NCBI GenBank assembly: GCA_038216465.1
Contig: JBBQQC010000018.1
Span: 7,700-71,699 of the forward strand
Origin: JACCZX01 sp038216465
GTDB lineage: Bacteria; Pseudomonadota; Gammaproteobacteria; Burkholderiales; Burkholderiaceae_F
Length of the DNA: 64,000 nucleotides
Direction: 5' to 3'
A program made the position numbers and the translations under genes. Shown one piece after another: positions 33,114 through 42,324 of the stretch. Position 1 is the first letter of the stretch. Each line of letters begins with the position of its first letter. The notes under the pieces were generated by a model. It did no database searches, was not told the DNA's origin, and saw only the letters and a list, made by a program, of their open reading frames with translations.

Positions 33114-34174
33114 AGCCGAATGATGCCTCCGGCGTGCTAGGTGCGCCGCTAACGGTGCGGCGCTTCGGGCCGGATGATCGTACGGCGTGGGCCGAATTCG
33201 TACGCACCTGCAGGGACGCGACGTTTTTTCATCGCATCGAATGGCGCGACATCATCGAGCAGATCTTCGGCCATCGCACGCACTATCTGCTGGCGGAGCG
33301 GGACGGGCGAATCGCGGGAGTATTACCACTGGCGCAGGTCAAGAGCCTGCTGTTCGGGCACTCTTTGAGCTCGCTTCCGTTTGCCGTCTACGGCGGAGCG
33401 GCAGTTTCAGATGAAACTGCGCGCACCGAACTGCATGCAGCGGCAGCGGATCTGGCGCGACGGCTCGCCGTCGACTACCTAGAACTGCGCAACCGGATAC
33501 CGTGCGAGCCCGGTTGGCCGCGACAGGATTTGTTCGTGACTTTTCGCAAGTCGATCGAACTGAGCGACGAGGCGAATCTGCAGGCGATTCCACGCAAGCA
33601 GCGCGCGATGGTGCGCAAGGCAACTCAGCGTGGGCTGACGAGCGAGATCGACGCGAGCGTTGATCGCTTCTTCGATCTGTACGCGGACAACGCGCATCGT
33701 CACGGCACACCACCGTTTCCAAGGCGGTACTTTGAGTCGTTGCAACGCGCGTTCGGCGACGCTTGCGACGTGATGACGGTGGTCAGTGCCGACGGTCACC
33801 CGATCTCGAGCGTGCTGTCCTTTTATTTTCGCGATGAAGTTCTACCGTACTACGCGGGCGACTTCGTCAATGCGCGTGATCTCGCTGCCAACGATTTCAA
33901 GTATTGGGAACTGATGCGGCGTGCGCGCGTGCGCGGCTGCAGGGTGTTTGATTATGGTCGCTCGAAACGCGGCGCCGGCTCATTCGATTTCAAGAAGAAC
34001 TGGGGTTTCGAGCCGCAGCCGTTGCACTACGAATACAGATTGCTCAAAGGAGCAGGCATTCCGCAGAACAATCCGGCTAACCCCAAGTACCGCGCAGTCA
34101 TCGGCCTGTGGCGCCGCCTGCCACGCTCGCTCGTCAATGCGATCGGACCATCGATCGTGCGAAATCTTGGGTAA
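33110..34174 (+). CDS. XrtA-system FemAB-family protein (TIGR03019 type)
   Basis: A 354-residue double-GNAT-fold protein of the FemAB/LPG-synthase type. FFHRIEWRDIIEQIFGHRTHYL is near the start and DFVNARDLAANDFKYWELMRRA then FDYGRSKRGAGSFDFKKNWGFE near the end. FemAB proteins transfer amino acids from aminoacyl-tRNA to cell-wall precursors; here the acceptor may be the polysaccharide or a lipid-linked unit (inference). The GTG start overlaps the deacetylase stop. Confidence 0.92.
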   Translation: MKPNDASGVLGAPLTVRRFGPDDRTAWAEFVRTCRDATFFHRIEWRDIIEQIFGHRTHYLLAERDGRIAGVLPLAQVKSLLFGHSLSSLPFAVYGGAAVSDETARTELHAAAADLARRLAVDYLELRNRIPCEPGWPRQDLFVTFRKSIELSDEANLQAIPRKQRAMVRKATQRGLTSEIDASVDRFFDLYADNAHRHGTPPFPRRYFESLQRAFGDACDVMTVVSADGHPISSVLSFYFRDEVLPYYAGDFVNARDLAANDFKYWELMRRARVRGCRVFDYGRSKRGAGSFDFKKNWGFEPQPLHYEYRLLKGAGIPQNNPANPKYRAVIGLWRRLPRSLVNAIGPSIVRNLG

Positions 34175-34181
34175 CTTCGTG

Positions 34182-35387
34182 ATGGAGTCTCTTCTTTTTC
34201 TGGTTCATCGCATCCCGTTCCCCCCGAACAAAGGGGACAAGATTCGCTCACATCACCTGCTGCGGCACCTTGCCGCTCGCTATCGAGTGCATCTGGGCAC
34301 GTTTATCGACAACGCTGATGACACCGCATACGTACCCGCGCTCGACGAAGCGTGCGCCACACGCTGCGTGATTGCGCTCAATAGTCGGTCGGCAACGCTG
34401 CGCAGCTTGCGGGGCTTTATTTCGGACGAGCCGTTGACATTGCCCTATTACCGCAGCACCGAGTTGCGCCGTTGGGTAGAGCGTACGGTGGTCGAAAATG
34501 GTATCAAGAAAGCGTTTGTCTATTCGGCCGCGATGGCGCAGTACTTCAAATCACTGCCGACGCTGCATATGGTGCTCGATTTGGTCGACGTCGATTCGGC
34601 GAAGTGGACACAGTATGCGGAGCGACATACTTGGCCCTCGTCGCTCGTTTACCGGCGCGAAGGCAGAAAGCTACTTGCTTTCGAGCGGGATGCGGTCAAG
34701 CGCGCGGCAGCGACAGCGTTCGTCACACGTGGTGAAGCCGACCTGTTCATTCGCCTGGCGCCGGAGTCAGCAGGCTGCGTGCATGTGATTGAAAACGGTG
34801 TCGACACAGGCTACTTCGCGCCCGGCGATCGACCATCGCCGTATGCGGTCAACGAGGCGCCGATCGTTTTTACCGGCGCGATGGATTACTGGCCCAATAT
34901 AGACGCGGTGACATGGTTCGCGCGCGAGCTGCTGCCCCCCGTTCTGCAGCAACGGCCGGACGCACGGTTCTACATCGTCGGCATGAACCCGGCAAAGGCC
35001 GTCACCGCGCTCGCGTCCGACCCGCGCGTCATCGTCACCGGCAAAGTCCCTGACGTGCGGCCCTATCTGCAATATGCCGCGGCGGTGGTCGCACCACTGC
35101 GCATCGCGCGCGGAATTCAGAACAAGATACTCGAAGCGATGGCCATGGCAAGACCCGTGGTCGTATCGGCGGGAGCGGCGCGCGGTGTGTCGGCTGTGCC
35201 TGGTATCGAATGCGAGGCGGCGGCCGATGGTGAAGAGTTTTGCCGCAAACTGCTGGCGGTGATGCGCGCCGAAGTAGGTCGACCAATGGGTGAACGAGCG
35301 CGCGCCCGAATCGTGGCCGACTACTCTTGGGAGCGCAACTTATCGGCGTTCGATAGATTGCTGGCGCCGCACACCCATGCACGCTGA
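34182..35387 (+). CDS. XrtA-system GT4 glycosyltransferase (TIGR03087 type)
   Basis: A 401-residue GT-B glycosyltransferase. The N-terminal HRIPFPPNKGDKIRSHHLL is specific to the TIGR03087 family. The donor-site region carries IVFTGAMDYWPNIDAV and LEAMAMARPVVVSAGAARG with the acidic residue of the E-x7-E-like motif. It would add a sugar to the lipid-linked repeat unit in the cytoplasm. ATG 34182 is 7 nt past the FemAB stop. A paralogue is encoded at 43634. Confidence 0.92.
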   Translation: MESLLFLVHRIPFPPNKGDKIRSHHLLRHLAARYRVHLGTFIDNADDTAYVPALDEACATRCVIALNSRSATLRSLRGFISDEPLTLPYYRSTELRRWVERTVVENGIKKAFVYSAAMAQYFKSLPTLHMVLDLVDVDSAKWTQYAERHTWPSSLVYRREGRKLLAFERDAVKRAAATAFVTRGEADLFIRLAPESAGCVHVIENGVDTGYFAPGDRPSPYAVNEAPIVFTGAMDYWPNIDAVTWFARELLPPVLQQRPDARFYIVGMNPAKAVTALASDPRVIVTGKVPDVRPYLQYAAAVVAPLRIARGIQNKILEAMAMARPVVVSAGAARGVSAVPGIECEAAADGEEFCRKLLAVMRAEVGRPMGERARARIVADYSWERNLSAFDRLLAPHTHAR

Positions 35388-36933
35388 CGCGCAGCCGCGC
35401 ACGAAGCTGATGAACGTCAGGGTGACGAGGGAGCCGTTTCTCACGACACTTCTTTTGACGGCAATCGCGCTGGCAATCCTTGCAATATTCTGGCCCACAA
35501 CCCAGTCGATGCTCGAAACCTGGCGTCGTTCTTCGACGTATGGGCACTGCTACCTGGTGATACCGATCGCGATTGCGATGGCTTGGCGCCAATCGATGGC
35601 GCCGGCCGGCGCGCCGCTCACTGTCGAACCATTCAGGCCATTCTGGCCCGGACTCGCGCTGGTTGCGGCAGTCGGCTTTGCGTGGCTGCTGGGTGAAATC
35701 GCCGGCGTCGCGGTGGTCGCGCAATTCGCCGTCATCGGCATGGTCGTCGCAACTGCGTTAACGGTATGGGGCAAAAGCTGGGCGCGCCGGCTCGCGTTTC
35801 CGCTCGCATTTCTTTTTTTCGCCGTGCCTTTCGGCGAAGGCCTGCTGCCGTTTCTGATGCAGTGGACTGCCGATGCCACGGTAGCGGCACTGCGTGTGAC
35901 CGGAGTGCCGGTTTATCAGGAAGGCAACTATTTCGTCGTTCCCACCGGGAGCTGGTCGATCATTGAGGCGTGCGGTGGTGTTCGGTACTTGATTGCGGCG
36001 CTGATGACCGGTTGCGTTTTTGCATGGCTGCAGTATCGCTCGCTATTTAAGCGCATCGTCTTCGTTGCGGCCGCGCTCATAGTCGCGCTGGTCAGCAACT
36101 GGCTGCGCGCCTATGCGATCGTGCTGATGGGCCAGTGGTTGGTCGGCGCGGACCACAACACGTGGGGATGGCTGATCTTCGCAGTTTCGATGTTCGGTTT
36201 GTTTGCGGCTGGTATGCGGTGGAGCGATGGCCCTTCTGGGGCCTGCACATTGCTTGCGCAACCCGCCAATGCGCCGACCGTTTCGATGCATGCGATTCCT
36301 GCGGCGCTCGTCGCCGGCTTGTTGACGGCGGCGGTATGGCCCATCCTGGCTGCGCAAATCGAGTCGCGCGTCGACACGCGCGCCGTGCGGATAGACACGA
36401 TCACTCCGCGCGGCAACTGGCAAGCCGCACCGCTGGACTCCGGGAACTGGGCGCCGGAACTGGTGGCTCCGAAGGCGGTGGCCGCTCAGAGCTTTACGCT
36501 CAATCGGAGCGTCGTCAATGTTTACCTGGGGGTATATCGTGGGCAGAAGCAGGGCGCCGAATTGGTCAATATGATGAATCGGGTCGTCGACAACGACAGC
36601 AAGCGTTGGCGACTGATCCAAAGCGGCGCCGCCGAAGTACGCATAATGGGCGAGCCGACGACAATCAGAACCGCGTTGGTGCGCAGCGCGAATGAACAAC
36701 TACTGATTTGGCACTGGTACTGGCTTGCTGGCCACACCACCAGCAGCGACGTTCGCGTCAAAGTGCAGCTCGCGCTGCAACGGTTGAGCGGCGTGCCCGA
36801 TACCGCGGCCTGGGTCGCGGTATACACACAGGTCGATGACGATATAGGTGCCGGCGCGCGCAGATTGAATGCATTTGTGGAAGCGATGAGCGGTTCGATC
36901 GACAGCGCGCTCGCAACGACTGCACAGCGATGA
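35377..36933 (+). CDS. xrtA: Exosortase A fused to an EpsI domain
   Basis: A 518-residue inner-membrane transpeptidase that would cut PEP-CTERM proteins and attach them to the cell envelope. Eight or so membrane segments fill the first half. Counted from the internal ATG 35410, the catalytic Cys188 is in EACGGVRYL, Arg233 in SNWLRAY and His249 in DHNTWGW. The second half (about 315-507) is an EpsI/DUF3485 domain (VNVYLGVYRGQKQGAELVNM). ATG 35377 overlaps the preceding gene by 11 nt; ATG 35410 is the other plausible start. It overlaps the next gene by 4 nt. Confidence 0.94.
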   Translation: MHADAQPRTKLMNVRVTREPFLTTLLLTAIALAILAIFWPTTQSMLETWRRSSTYGHCYLVIPIAIAMAWRQSMAPAGAPLTVEPFRPFWPGLALVAAVGFAWLLGEIAGVAVVAQFAVIGMVVATALTVWGKSWARRLAFPLAFLFFAVPFGEGLLPFLMQWTADATVAALRVTGVPVYQEGNYFVVPTGSWSIIEACGGVRYLIAALMTGCVFAWLQYRSLFKRIVFVAAALIVALVSNWLRAYAIVLMGQWLVGADHNTWGWLIFAVSMFGLFAAGMRWSDGPSGACTLLAQPANAPTVSMHAIPAALVAGLLTAAVWPILAAQIESRVDTRAVRIDTITPRGNWQAAPLDSGNWAPELVAPKAVAAQSFTLNRSVVNVYLGVYRGQKQGAELVNMMNRVVDNDSKRWRLIQSGAAEVRIMGEPTTIRTALVRSANEQLLIWHWYWLAGHTTSSDVRVKVQLALQRLSGVPDTAAWVAVYTQVDDDIGAGARRLNAFVEAMSGSIDSALATTAQR

Positions 36934-38132
36934 ACGGCAGAGACCATCGGCCGCTGATTGCGCACGTTGTTTATCGCTTCGACATCGGCGGCCTTGAAAA
37001 CGGCGTGGTCAACTTGGTAGATCGATTGCCTGAGTCAAGCTGGCGTCACGCGGTGGTGGCGTTGACCGAAGTGTCGGCCACGTTTTCGCAGCGCGTGCGG
37101 CGGCAGGACGTGCAATTCGTATCGCTGCACAAACCGCCGGGCCACTTATGGACGCTTTATCCGCGCCTGGTGCGCACGTTGCGCGAGTTGCGGCCCCTAA
37201 TTGTTCATACGCGCAATCTGGCGGCGCTCGAGGCCGCGGTGCCCGCGTGGGTAGCCGGGGTGCCCGTTCGTATCCACGGTGAACACGGGCGCGACGCACT
37301 CGACCCCGACGGCGCGCGGCGCCGCTATCAATGGGTGCGCCGCGGGTACAGTCCGTTTGTGTCGCGCTACGTCGCTGTGTCCAAGGATCTCGAAAGTTAC
37401 CTGCAAAGGCGAGTGGGGATTGCAGCCAATCGTGTGGTGCAGATCTACAACGGCGTCGATTCCGGTCGGTTCCGGCCAGTTGTCGGCGCGGGCACGGCGA
37501 TTCGTGGCTGCCCTTTTCAAAGTCCTGAACACTGGCTGGTCGGCACCGTCGGTCGCATGGATGTTGTCAAAGATCAAGGCACGTTGGCGCAGGCATTTGC
37601 GCTTGCGGTGCGCACGAATCCGGACACCCGCGAGCGAATGCGGCTGATAATGGTCGGCGAAGGCGTGCTGCGGTCGCACGCTGAACGCATTCTCAATGAC
37701 GCGGGTGTGGGTGAACTGGCCTGGTTTGCCGGCGAGCGTAACGACATTGCTGAAGTGATGCGCGGGCTGGACTGCTTTGTACTGCCGTCGCGCGGGGAGG
37801 GCATTTCGAACACCATTCTCGAGGCGATGGCGAGTGCGCTGCCGGTGGTCGCCACCGGCGTCGGCGGTAATGCGGAGCTGATCGAAGATGGGCTAACCGG
37901 TTGCGTCGTGCCCGCCGGCGACCCTCCGGCGATGGCGCGGGCGATCTTGCGTTACTTCGACGATCCGTCGTTGACACGCAAGCATGGACGCGCCGGCCGC
38001 AATCGAGTCGAGGAAAGTTTCAGCCTGGACCGCATGGTGGAGGCCTACCATCGCTTGTATCTTGCCGAGCTGGGCTCGAAACATCGCGTCGCGACGCGCC
38101 CGATTTCCGAATCGCCGTCCGCGGAACGCTGA
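36930..38132 (+). CDS. XrtA-system GT4 glycosyltransferase (TIGR03088 type)
   Basis: A 400-residue GT-B glycosyltransferase. It begins HVVYRFDIGGLENGVVNL, matching the TIGR03088 family, and contains YNGVDSGRF and LPSRGEGISNTILEAMASALPVVAT, the nucleotide-sugar site with its EGxxxxxLEAMA motif. It would extend the repeat unit. The start overlaps the xrtA stop (ATGA). Confidence 0.93.
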   Translation: MNGRDHRPLIAHVVYRFDIGGLENGVVNLVDRLPESSWRHAVVALTEVSATFSQRVRRQDVQFVSLHKPPGHLWTLYPRLVRTLRELRPLIVHTRNLAALEAAVPAWVAGVPVRIHGEHGRDALDPDGARRRYQWVRRGYSPFVSRYVAVSKDLESYLQRRVGIAANRVVQIYNGVDSGRFRPVVGAGTAIRGCPFQSPEHWLVGTVGRMDVVKDQGTLAQAFALAVRTNPDTRERMRLIMVGEGVLRSHAERILNDAGVGELAWFAGERNDIAEVMRGLDCFVLPSRGEGISNTILEAMASALPVVATGVGGNAELIEDGLTGCVVPAGDPPAMARAILRYFDDPSLTRKHGRAGRNRVEESFSLDRMVEAYHRLYLAELGSKHRVATRPISESPSAER

Positions 38133-38139
38133 ACCAGCC

Positions 38140-40068
38140 ATGTGCGGCATCGTTGCCATCATTGACCTGCGAGGACGTCGGCCGATCGATCGTGACACGC
38201 TGGTTCGCATGAACGAGTCGCAACATCATCGAGGCCCGGACGAAGCCGGATTGCATTTGGCGCCCGGCGTGGGGCTCGGGCACCGGCGGCTTTCCATTAT
38301 CGATCTTGCGACCGGCCAGCAGCCGCTTTTCAACGCCGACCGTTCGGTGGTCGTGGTCTACAACGGTGAGATCTACAACTATCAGGACTTGATCGGCGAA
38401 TTGACCGCACTCGGGTACGCGTTTCGCACGCGCAGCGACACCGAAGTCATCGTGCACGCGTGGGAAGCCTGGGGCGAAAAATGTGTGCATCGGTTGCGCG
38501 GGATGTTTGCGTTCGTGCTGTGGGACGAAAGGCAGCAGACGGCTTTCATCGCGCGTGATCGGCTCGGTGTGAAGCCGCTTTATTACGCCTCGTTGCCGGA
38601 CGACTATCTGATTGTCGGCTCCGAATTGAAATCGCTGCTCGCGCATGGCGCGCTCACACGCACGATCAATCCACGCGCGGTCGAGGAGTATTTCGCTCTT
38701 GGTTACGTACCGGAGCCACGGACAATTTTCCAAGGCGCGGCCAAGCTGGAGGCAGGGCATACTGTGACGGCGCGCCGCGGCATTCCGTTGCCAGCCCCGC
38801 GCGAGTATTGGGATGTGGCATTCACCGGGTCGAACACGCTGTCAGCCGAGGGAGCGTCGGCTGAATTGATCGAACGCCTACGCGAAAGCGTTCGGCTGCG
38901 GATGATCTCGGAAGTGCCGTTAGGGGCGTTTCTGTCCGGCGGCGTCGATTCCAGCGCGGTCGTCGCGATGATGGCCGGCACTTCGTCGACGCCCATCAAC
39001 ACGTGTTCGATCTCGTTCTCCGATGCGCAATACGACGAATCGAAATACGCGCTTCAGGTCGCGCAACGCTACCGCACGCGACACTTTGTGGAGCGCGTCG
39101 AGAGCGACGACTTCGATTTGGTCGATCAATTGGCGCGCGTATATGACGAGCCTTATGCCGACAGCTCAGCGCTGCCGACGTATCGCGTGTGCGAGCTCGC
39201 GCGCAAGCACGTGACGGTGGCGCTGTCGGGCGACGGCGGCGATGAGAGTTTCGGCGGATATCGGCGCTATCGGCTGCACATGATGGAAGAGCGGATGCGG
39301 CAGCCGCTGCCGCTTGCGTTGCGCCGCCCGGTTTTCGGACTGCTCGGCCGCATGTATCCGAAGGCTGACTGGGCGCCGCGCGTACTGCGCGGAAAGACGA
39401 CTTTGCAGGCGCTTGCACGCGATTCGGTGCAGGCCTACTTTCACAGCATGTCGCTTCTGCGCGATGACATGCGCAGCCGGCTTTACTCCAACTCGTTCAA
39501 GGCCCAGCTGGCGGGGTACAACGCGATTGAAGTGTTTAAACGCCACGCGGCGCGCGCGAAGTGCGACGATCCCCTGTCGCTGATCCAGTACCTCGACCTG
39601 AAGACGTATCTGGTGGACGACATCAATACCAAGGTCGACCGGGCCAGCATGGCGCACTCGCTCGAGGTTCGCGAACCGCTGATGGATCATCAATTGGTCG
39701 AATGGCTCGCGGGCCTGCCTTCGTCATTCAAGCTGCGTGCGGGTGAAGGCAAGTGGCTGTTCAAGAAAGCTATGCAGCCGTATCTGCCGAACGAGGTGCT
39801 GTACCGGCCGAAGATGGGCTTCGCGGTGCCGCTCGCGACGTGGTTTCGGGGCCCACTGAAGCAGCGCCTGCTCGGCGCTCTGTCCGGCGAGTGCCTGGCC
39901 GATACGGGACTCTTCGACGTTACTTACCTGCAGCACCTGTTCGATCAGCATCAGTCAGGTAGGCGCGACCATAGTGCGCCGCTATGGTCGCTGTTGATGT
40001 TCGACGCCTTTGTGCGGCAGGCTCTAGCGAGTCGACCCGGCGCAGGTGCGCGCGCGCTTTCGGCGTGA
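38140..40068 (+). CDS. XrtA-associated amidotransferase (asparagine synthetase B-like, TIGR03108 type)
   Basis: A 642-residue glutamine-dependent amidotransferase. Cys2 (MCGIVAI) is the glutaminase nucleophile, HRGPDE and YNGEIYN are the glutaminase motifs, and the synthetase half has the pyrophosphate loop SGGVDSS (266-272) and SGDGGDESFGGYRRY. The family is found in XrtA loci and is thought to amidate a polysaccharide uronic acid rather than aspartate (inference). ATG 38140 is used because the nucleophile must be residue 2. Confidence 0.93.
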   Translation: MCGIVAIIDLRGRRPIDRDTLVRMNESQHHRGPDEAGLHLAPGVGLGHRRLSIIDLATGQQPLFNADRSVVVVYNGEIYNYQDLIGELTALGYAFRTRSDTEVIVHAWEAWGEKCVHRLRGMFAFVLWDERQQTAFIARDRLGVKPLYYASLPDDYLIVGSELKSLLAHGALTRTINPRAVEEYFALGYVPEPRTIFQGAAKLEAGHTVTARRGIPLPAPREYWDVAFTGSNTLSAEGASAELIERLRESVRLRMISEVPLGAFLSGGVDSSAVVAMMAGTSSTPINTCSISFSDAQYDESKYALQVAQRYRTRHFVERVESDDFDLVDQLARVYDEPYADSSALPTYRVCELARKHVTVALSGDGGDESFGGYRRYRLHMMEERMRQPLPLALRRPVFGLLGRMYPKADWAPRVLRGKTTLQALARDSVQAYFHSMSLLRDDMRSRLYSNSFKAQLAGYNAIEVFKRHAARAKCDDPLSLIQYLDLKTYLVDDINTKVDRASMAHSLEVREPLMDHQLVEWLAGLPSSFKLRAGEGKWLFKKAMQPYLPNEVLYRPKMGFAVPLATWFRGPLKQRLLGALSGECLADTGLFDVTYLQHLFDQHQSGRRDHSAPLWSLLMFDAFVRQALASRPGAGARALSA

Positions 40069-40079
40069 GCGAACCCGAG

Positions 40080-41327
40080 ATGCTCGTGCATGCTCCACGT
40101 CTGCTGGTTTTCTGCTCGCTATTTCCCAGCGACGTGCAGCCGCAATCCGGCCTGTTCATCCGTGAGCGGATGTTCCGAGTTGCACAGCATTTGCCGATCG
40201 TCGTGGTTGCGCCGCAGGCGTGGTTTCCCGGTCAGGCGCTGATTCGATTGTTTCGTCCCCATTTTCGTCCGATGGCTCTGGCACACGAAACGATGGAAGG
40301 CATCGCCGTGCACCGGCCACGTTTTTTCTGCATTCCCGGTGTGCTGAAGTGGGCCGACGGACTGTTCATGGCGTTGTCATCGTTCGTCACGGTGCGCCGC
40401 GTTGCGCGCGAACACGGCGCCAATATTATCGATGCGCACTTCGGCTACCCGGATGGATACGCAGCGGTTTTGCTCGGCCGCTGGCTGCAGCTACCCGTGA
40501 TGCTGACATTGCGCGGCAAGGAAGAGCGGCAGTCGCGCACCAGCGTAGCTGCCGCGCTGAGGCGAGCGATCACCGGTGCCGATCATCTGATTGCCGTATC
40601 CAGTGCTTTACGCGAACTAGCGATCGCGCAGGGTGCCGACGGTTCGCACGTGCAGGTGGTGGGCAACGGGGTCGACCTAAAAAGGTTCAGTCCCATGCTG
40701 CGCGCGCAGGCGCGACGACAACTGGCGTTGGCGGAGCGTGCGCAGGTTCTGGTCTCAGTCGGCATGCTCGGTGAGCGCAAGGGCTTTCACCGCGTAATCG
40801 AGTGCCTGCCGGACCTGCTGACGGAGCACCCCGAACTGCATCTTCTGGTGGTCGGTGGCCCAGGGTCGGAAGGCGACATGGGTCCGCAACTCAAGAATCT
40901 CGTTCGCAAGCTGGCACTCGACGAGCGCGTCCACTTTCTAGGGGCGCTGGGGCACGAGCAGTTGAGTGCGGTGTTGTCGACGGCCGATGTCTTTGTGCTT
41001 GCGACTTCGTACGAGGGGTGGGCGAACGTGTTTTTAGAGGCTATGGCGTGCGGTCTGCCTGTCGTCACGACGGAGGTAGGCGGTAACGCACAAGTGGTCA
41101 AAGATCGTACGCTCGGTATTCTCGTTCCATTCGGTGACAAGCAGCGTTTGCGGCAGGCGATCGCCGAAGCGCTTGGCACGGAGTGGGACCGCGTTTCGAT
41201 CCGCGCGTATGCCGAATCAAACTCGTGGGACAGCCGCATTCCAATACTGGTCGAATCGTATCGGCAGCTGGCATCGAATTACCGGCGCGGCCATCGGATG
41301 AACGTCGGGAATAACGATGCGCAATAG
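40080..41327 (+). CDS. GT4 family glycosyltransferase
   Basis: A 415-residue GT-B glycosyltransferase. RLLVFCSLFPSDVQPQSGLFIRERM opens the acceptor domain; VGNGVDLKRF, VSVGMLGERKGFH and ATSYEGWANVFLEAMACGLPVV form the donor site. It belongs to the group of glycosyltransferases often found in exosortase loci. The frame also allows GTG 40065, which overlaps the amidotransferase stop; ATG 40080 aligns better. Its end overlaps the next gene by 11 nt. Confidence 0.9.
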   Translation: MLVHAPRLLVFCSLFPSDVQPQSGLFIRERMFRVAQHLPIVVVAPQAWFPGQALIRLFRPHFRPMALAHETMEGIAVHRPRFFCIPGVLKWADGLFMALSSFVTVRRVAREHGANIIDAHFGYPDGYAAVLLGRWLQLPVMLTLRGKEERQSRTSVAAALRRAITGADHLIAVSSALRELAIAQGADGSHVQVVGNGVDLKRFSPMLRAQARRQLALAERAQVLVSVGMLGERKGFHRVIECLPDLLTEHPELHLLVVGGPGSEGDMGPQLKNLVRKLALDERVHFLGALGHEQLSAVLSTADVFVLATSYEGWANVFLEAMACGLPVVTTEVGGNAQVVKDRTLGILVPFGDKQRLRQAIAEALGTEWDRVSIRAYAESNSWDSRIPILVESYRQLASNYRRGHRMNVGNNDAQ

Positions 41328-42324
41328 CGTGATGCGCGCGATCTACGCGACCTTGTCGCCGGCGGGCTCGCGTGCGCGGCTGTCGACGCTGATTTTTCAC
41401 CGGGTTCTGGCGGCGTCTGATCCGCTCAGCCAGGACCCGAGCGGTGCCCAATTCGAGCATCGGATGCGTTGGGTGGGGCAGCATTTCAACGTGTTGCCGT
41501 TGACCGATGCCGTCGCGCGCTTGCGGAACTGCACGCTTCCCGCTCGCGCGCTTGCCATCACCTTCGATGACGGCTATGCCGACAATCAGCGGATCGCAGC
41601 GCCGATTCTGCACGGGCTCGGGCTGCCTGCCACCTTTTTCATCGCTACCGGTTACCTCGACGGTGGCTGCATGTTTAATGACGCGATCACGGCGGCGGTG
41701 CGCGGTTGCGCGCGCGGCAGTCTCGATCTGACCGAGCTTGCGCTCGGAACCCATTCGCTTGCATCGCTCGCGCAACGGCGGAGCGCGATCGCAGCGCTGT
41801 TGACGCAGTTGAAAAGTCTAGATCCTGCGCAGCGCGCCGCGAAGACCGAGGCAATCTGTCGCGTTACCGAAGTTGTGCCACCGACTGACTTGATGATGAA
41901 TTCTTCCCAAGTTACCGCTTTGGCGCGCGACGGCTTCGAAATCGGTGCCCATACGGTGAATCATCCGATCCTTGCGCGGCTCGGTCGAGCGGCTGCGCGA
42001 GATGAGATTCATCGCGGCCGGCAACGCCTCGAAGAGATTGCCGATGCTGCGATTCGCATGTTCGCTTATCCGAACGGCCGTCCCGGCGAGGATTACACCT
42101 CGGACACCACTGAGCTTGTGCGCCAACTCGGTTTCGACGCTGCGTTCACCACAGCGCACGGGGTGGCGAATCGAAGTGCCGATCACTATCAATTGCCGCG
42201 CTTCACGCCGTGGGATCTTGGCGACTTGAAATTCGGACTCAGAATGGCGCGCAATCTGATGAATGCCAATCCGACAATCGAAGCGGCAGCATTGCAGCCG
42301 GACTTGATCCGACACGCGCAATGA
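41317..42324 (+). CDS. Polysaccharide deacetylase family protein
   Basis: A 335-residue NodB-domain protein. ITFDDGYADNQ (about 83-93) has the catalytic and metal-binding aspartates and EIGAHTVNHPILARL (about 208-222) the histidines; AYPNGRPGEDY follows. There is no signal peptide. It differs from the deacetylase at 32244 in sequence and probably acts on a different residue or step. It overlaps both neighbours (11 and 4 nt). Confidence 0.88.
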   Translation: MRNSVMRAIYATLSPAGSRARLSTLIFHRVLAASDPLSQDPSGAQFEHRMRWVGQHFNVLPLTDAVARLRNCTLPARALAITFDDGYADNQRIAAPILHGLGLPATFFIATGYLDGGCMFNDAITAAVRGCARGSLDLTELALGTHSLASLAQRRSAIAALLTQLKSLDPAQRAAKTEAICRVTEVVPPTDLMMNSSQVTALARDGFEIGAHTVNHPILARLGRAAARDEIHRGRQRLEEIADAAIRMFAYPNGRPGEDYTSDTTELVRQLGFDAAFTTAHGVANRSADHYQLPRFTPWDLGDLKFGLRMARNLMNANPTIEAAALQPDLIRHAQ

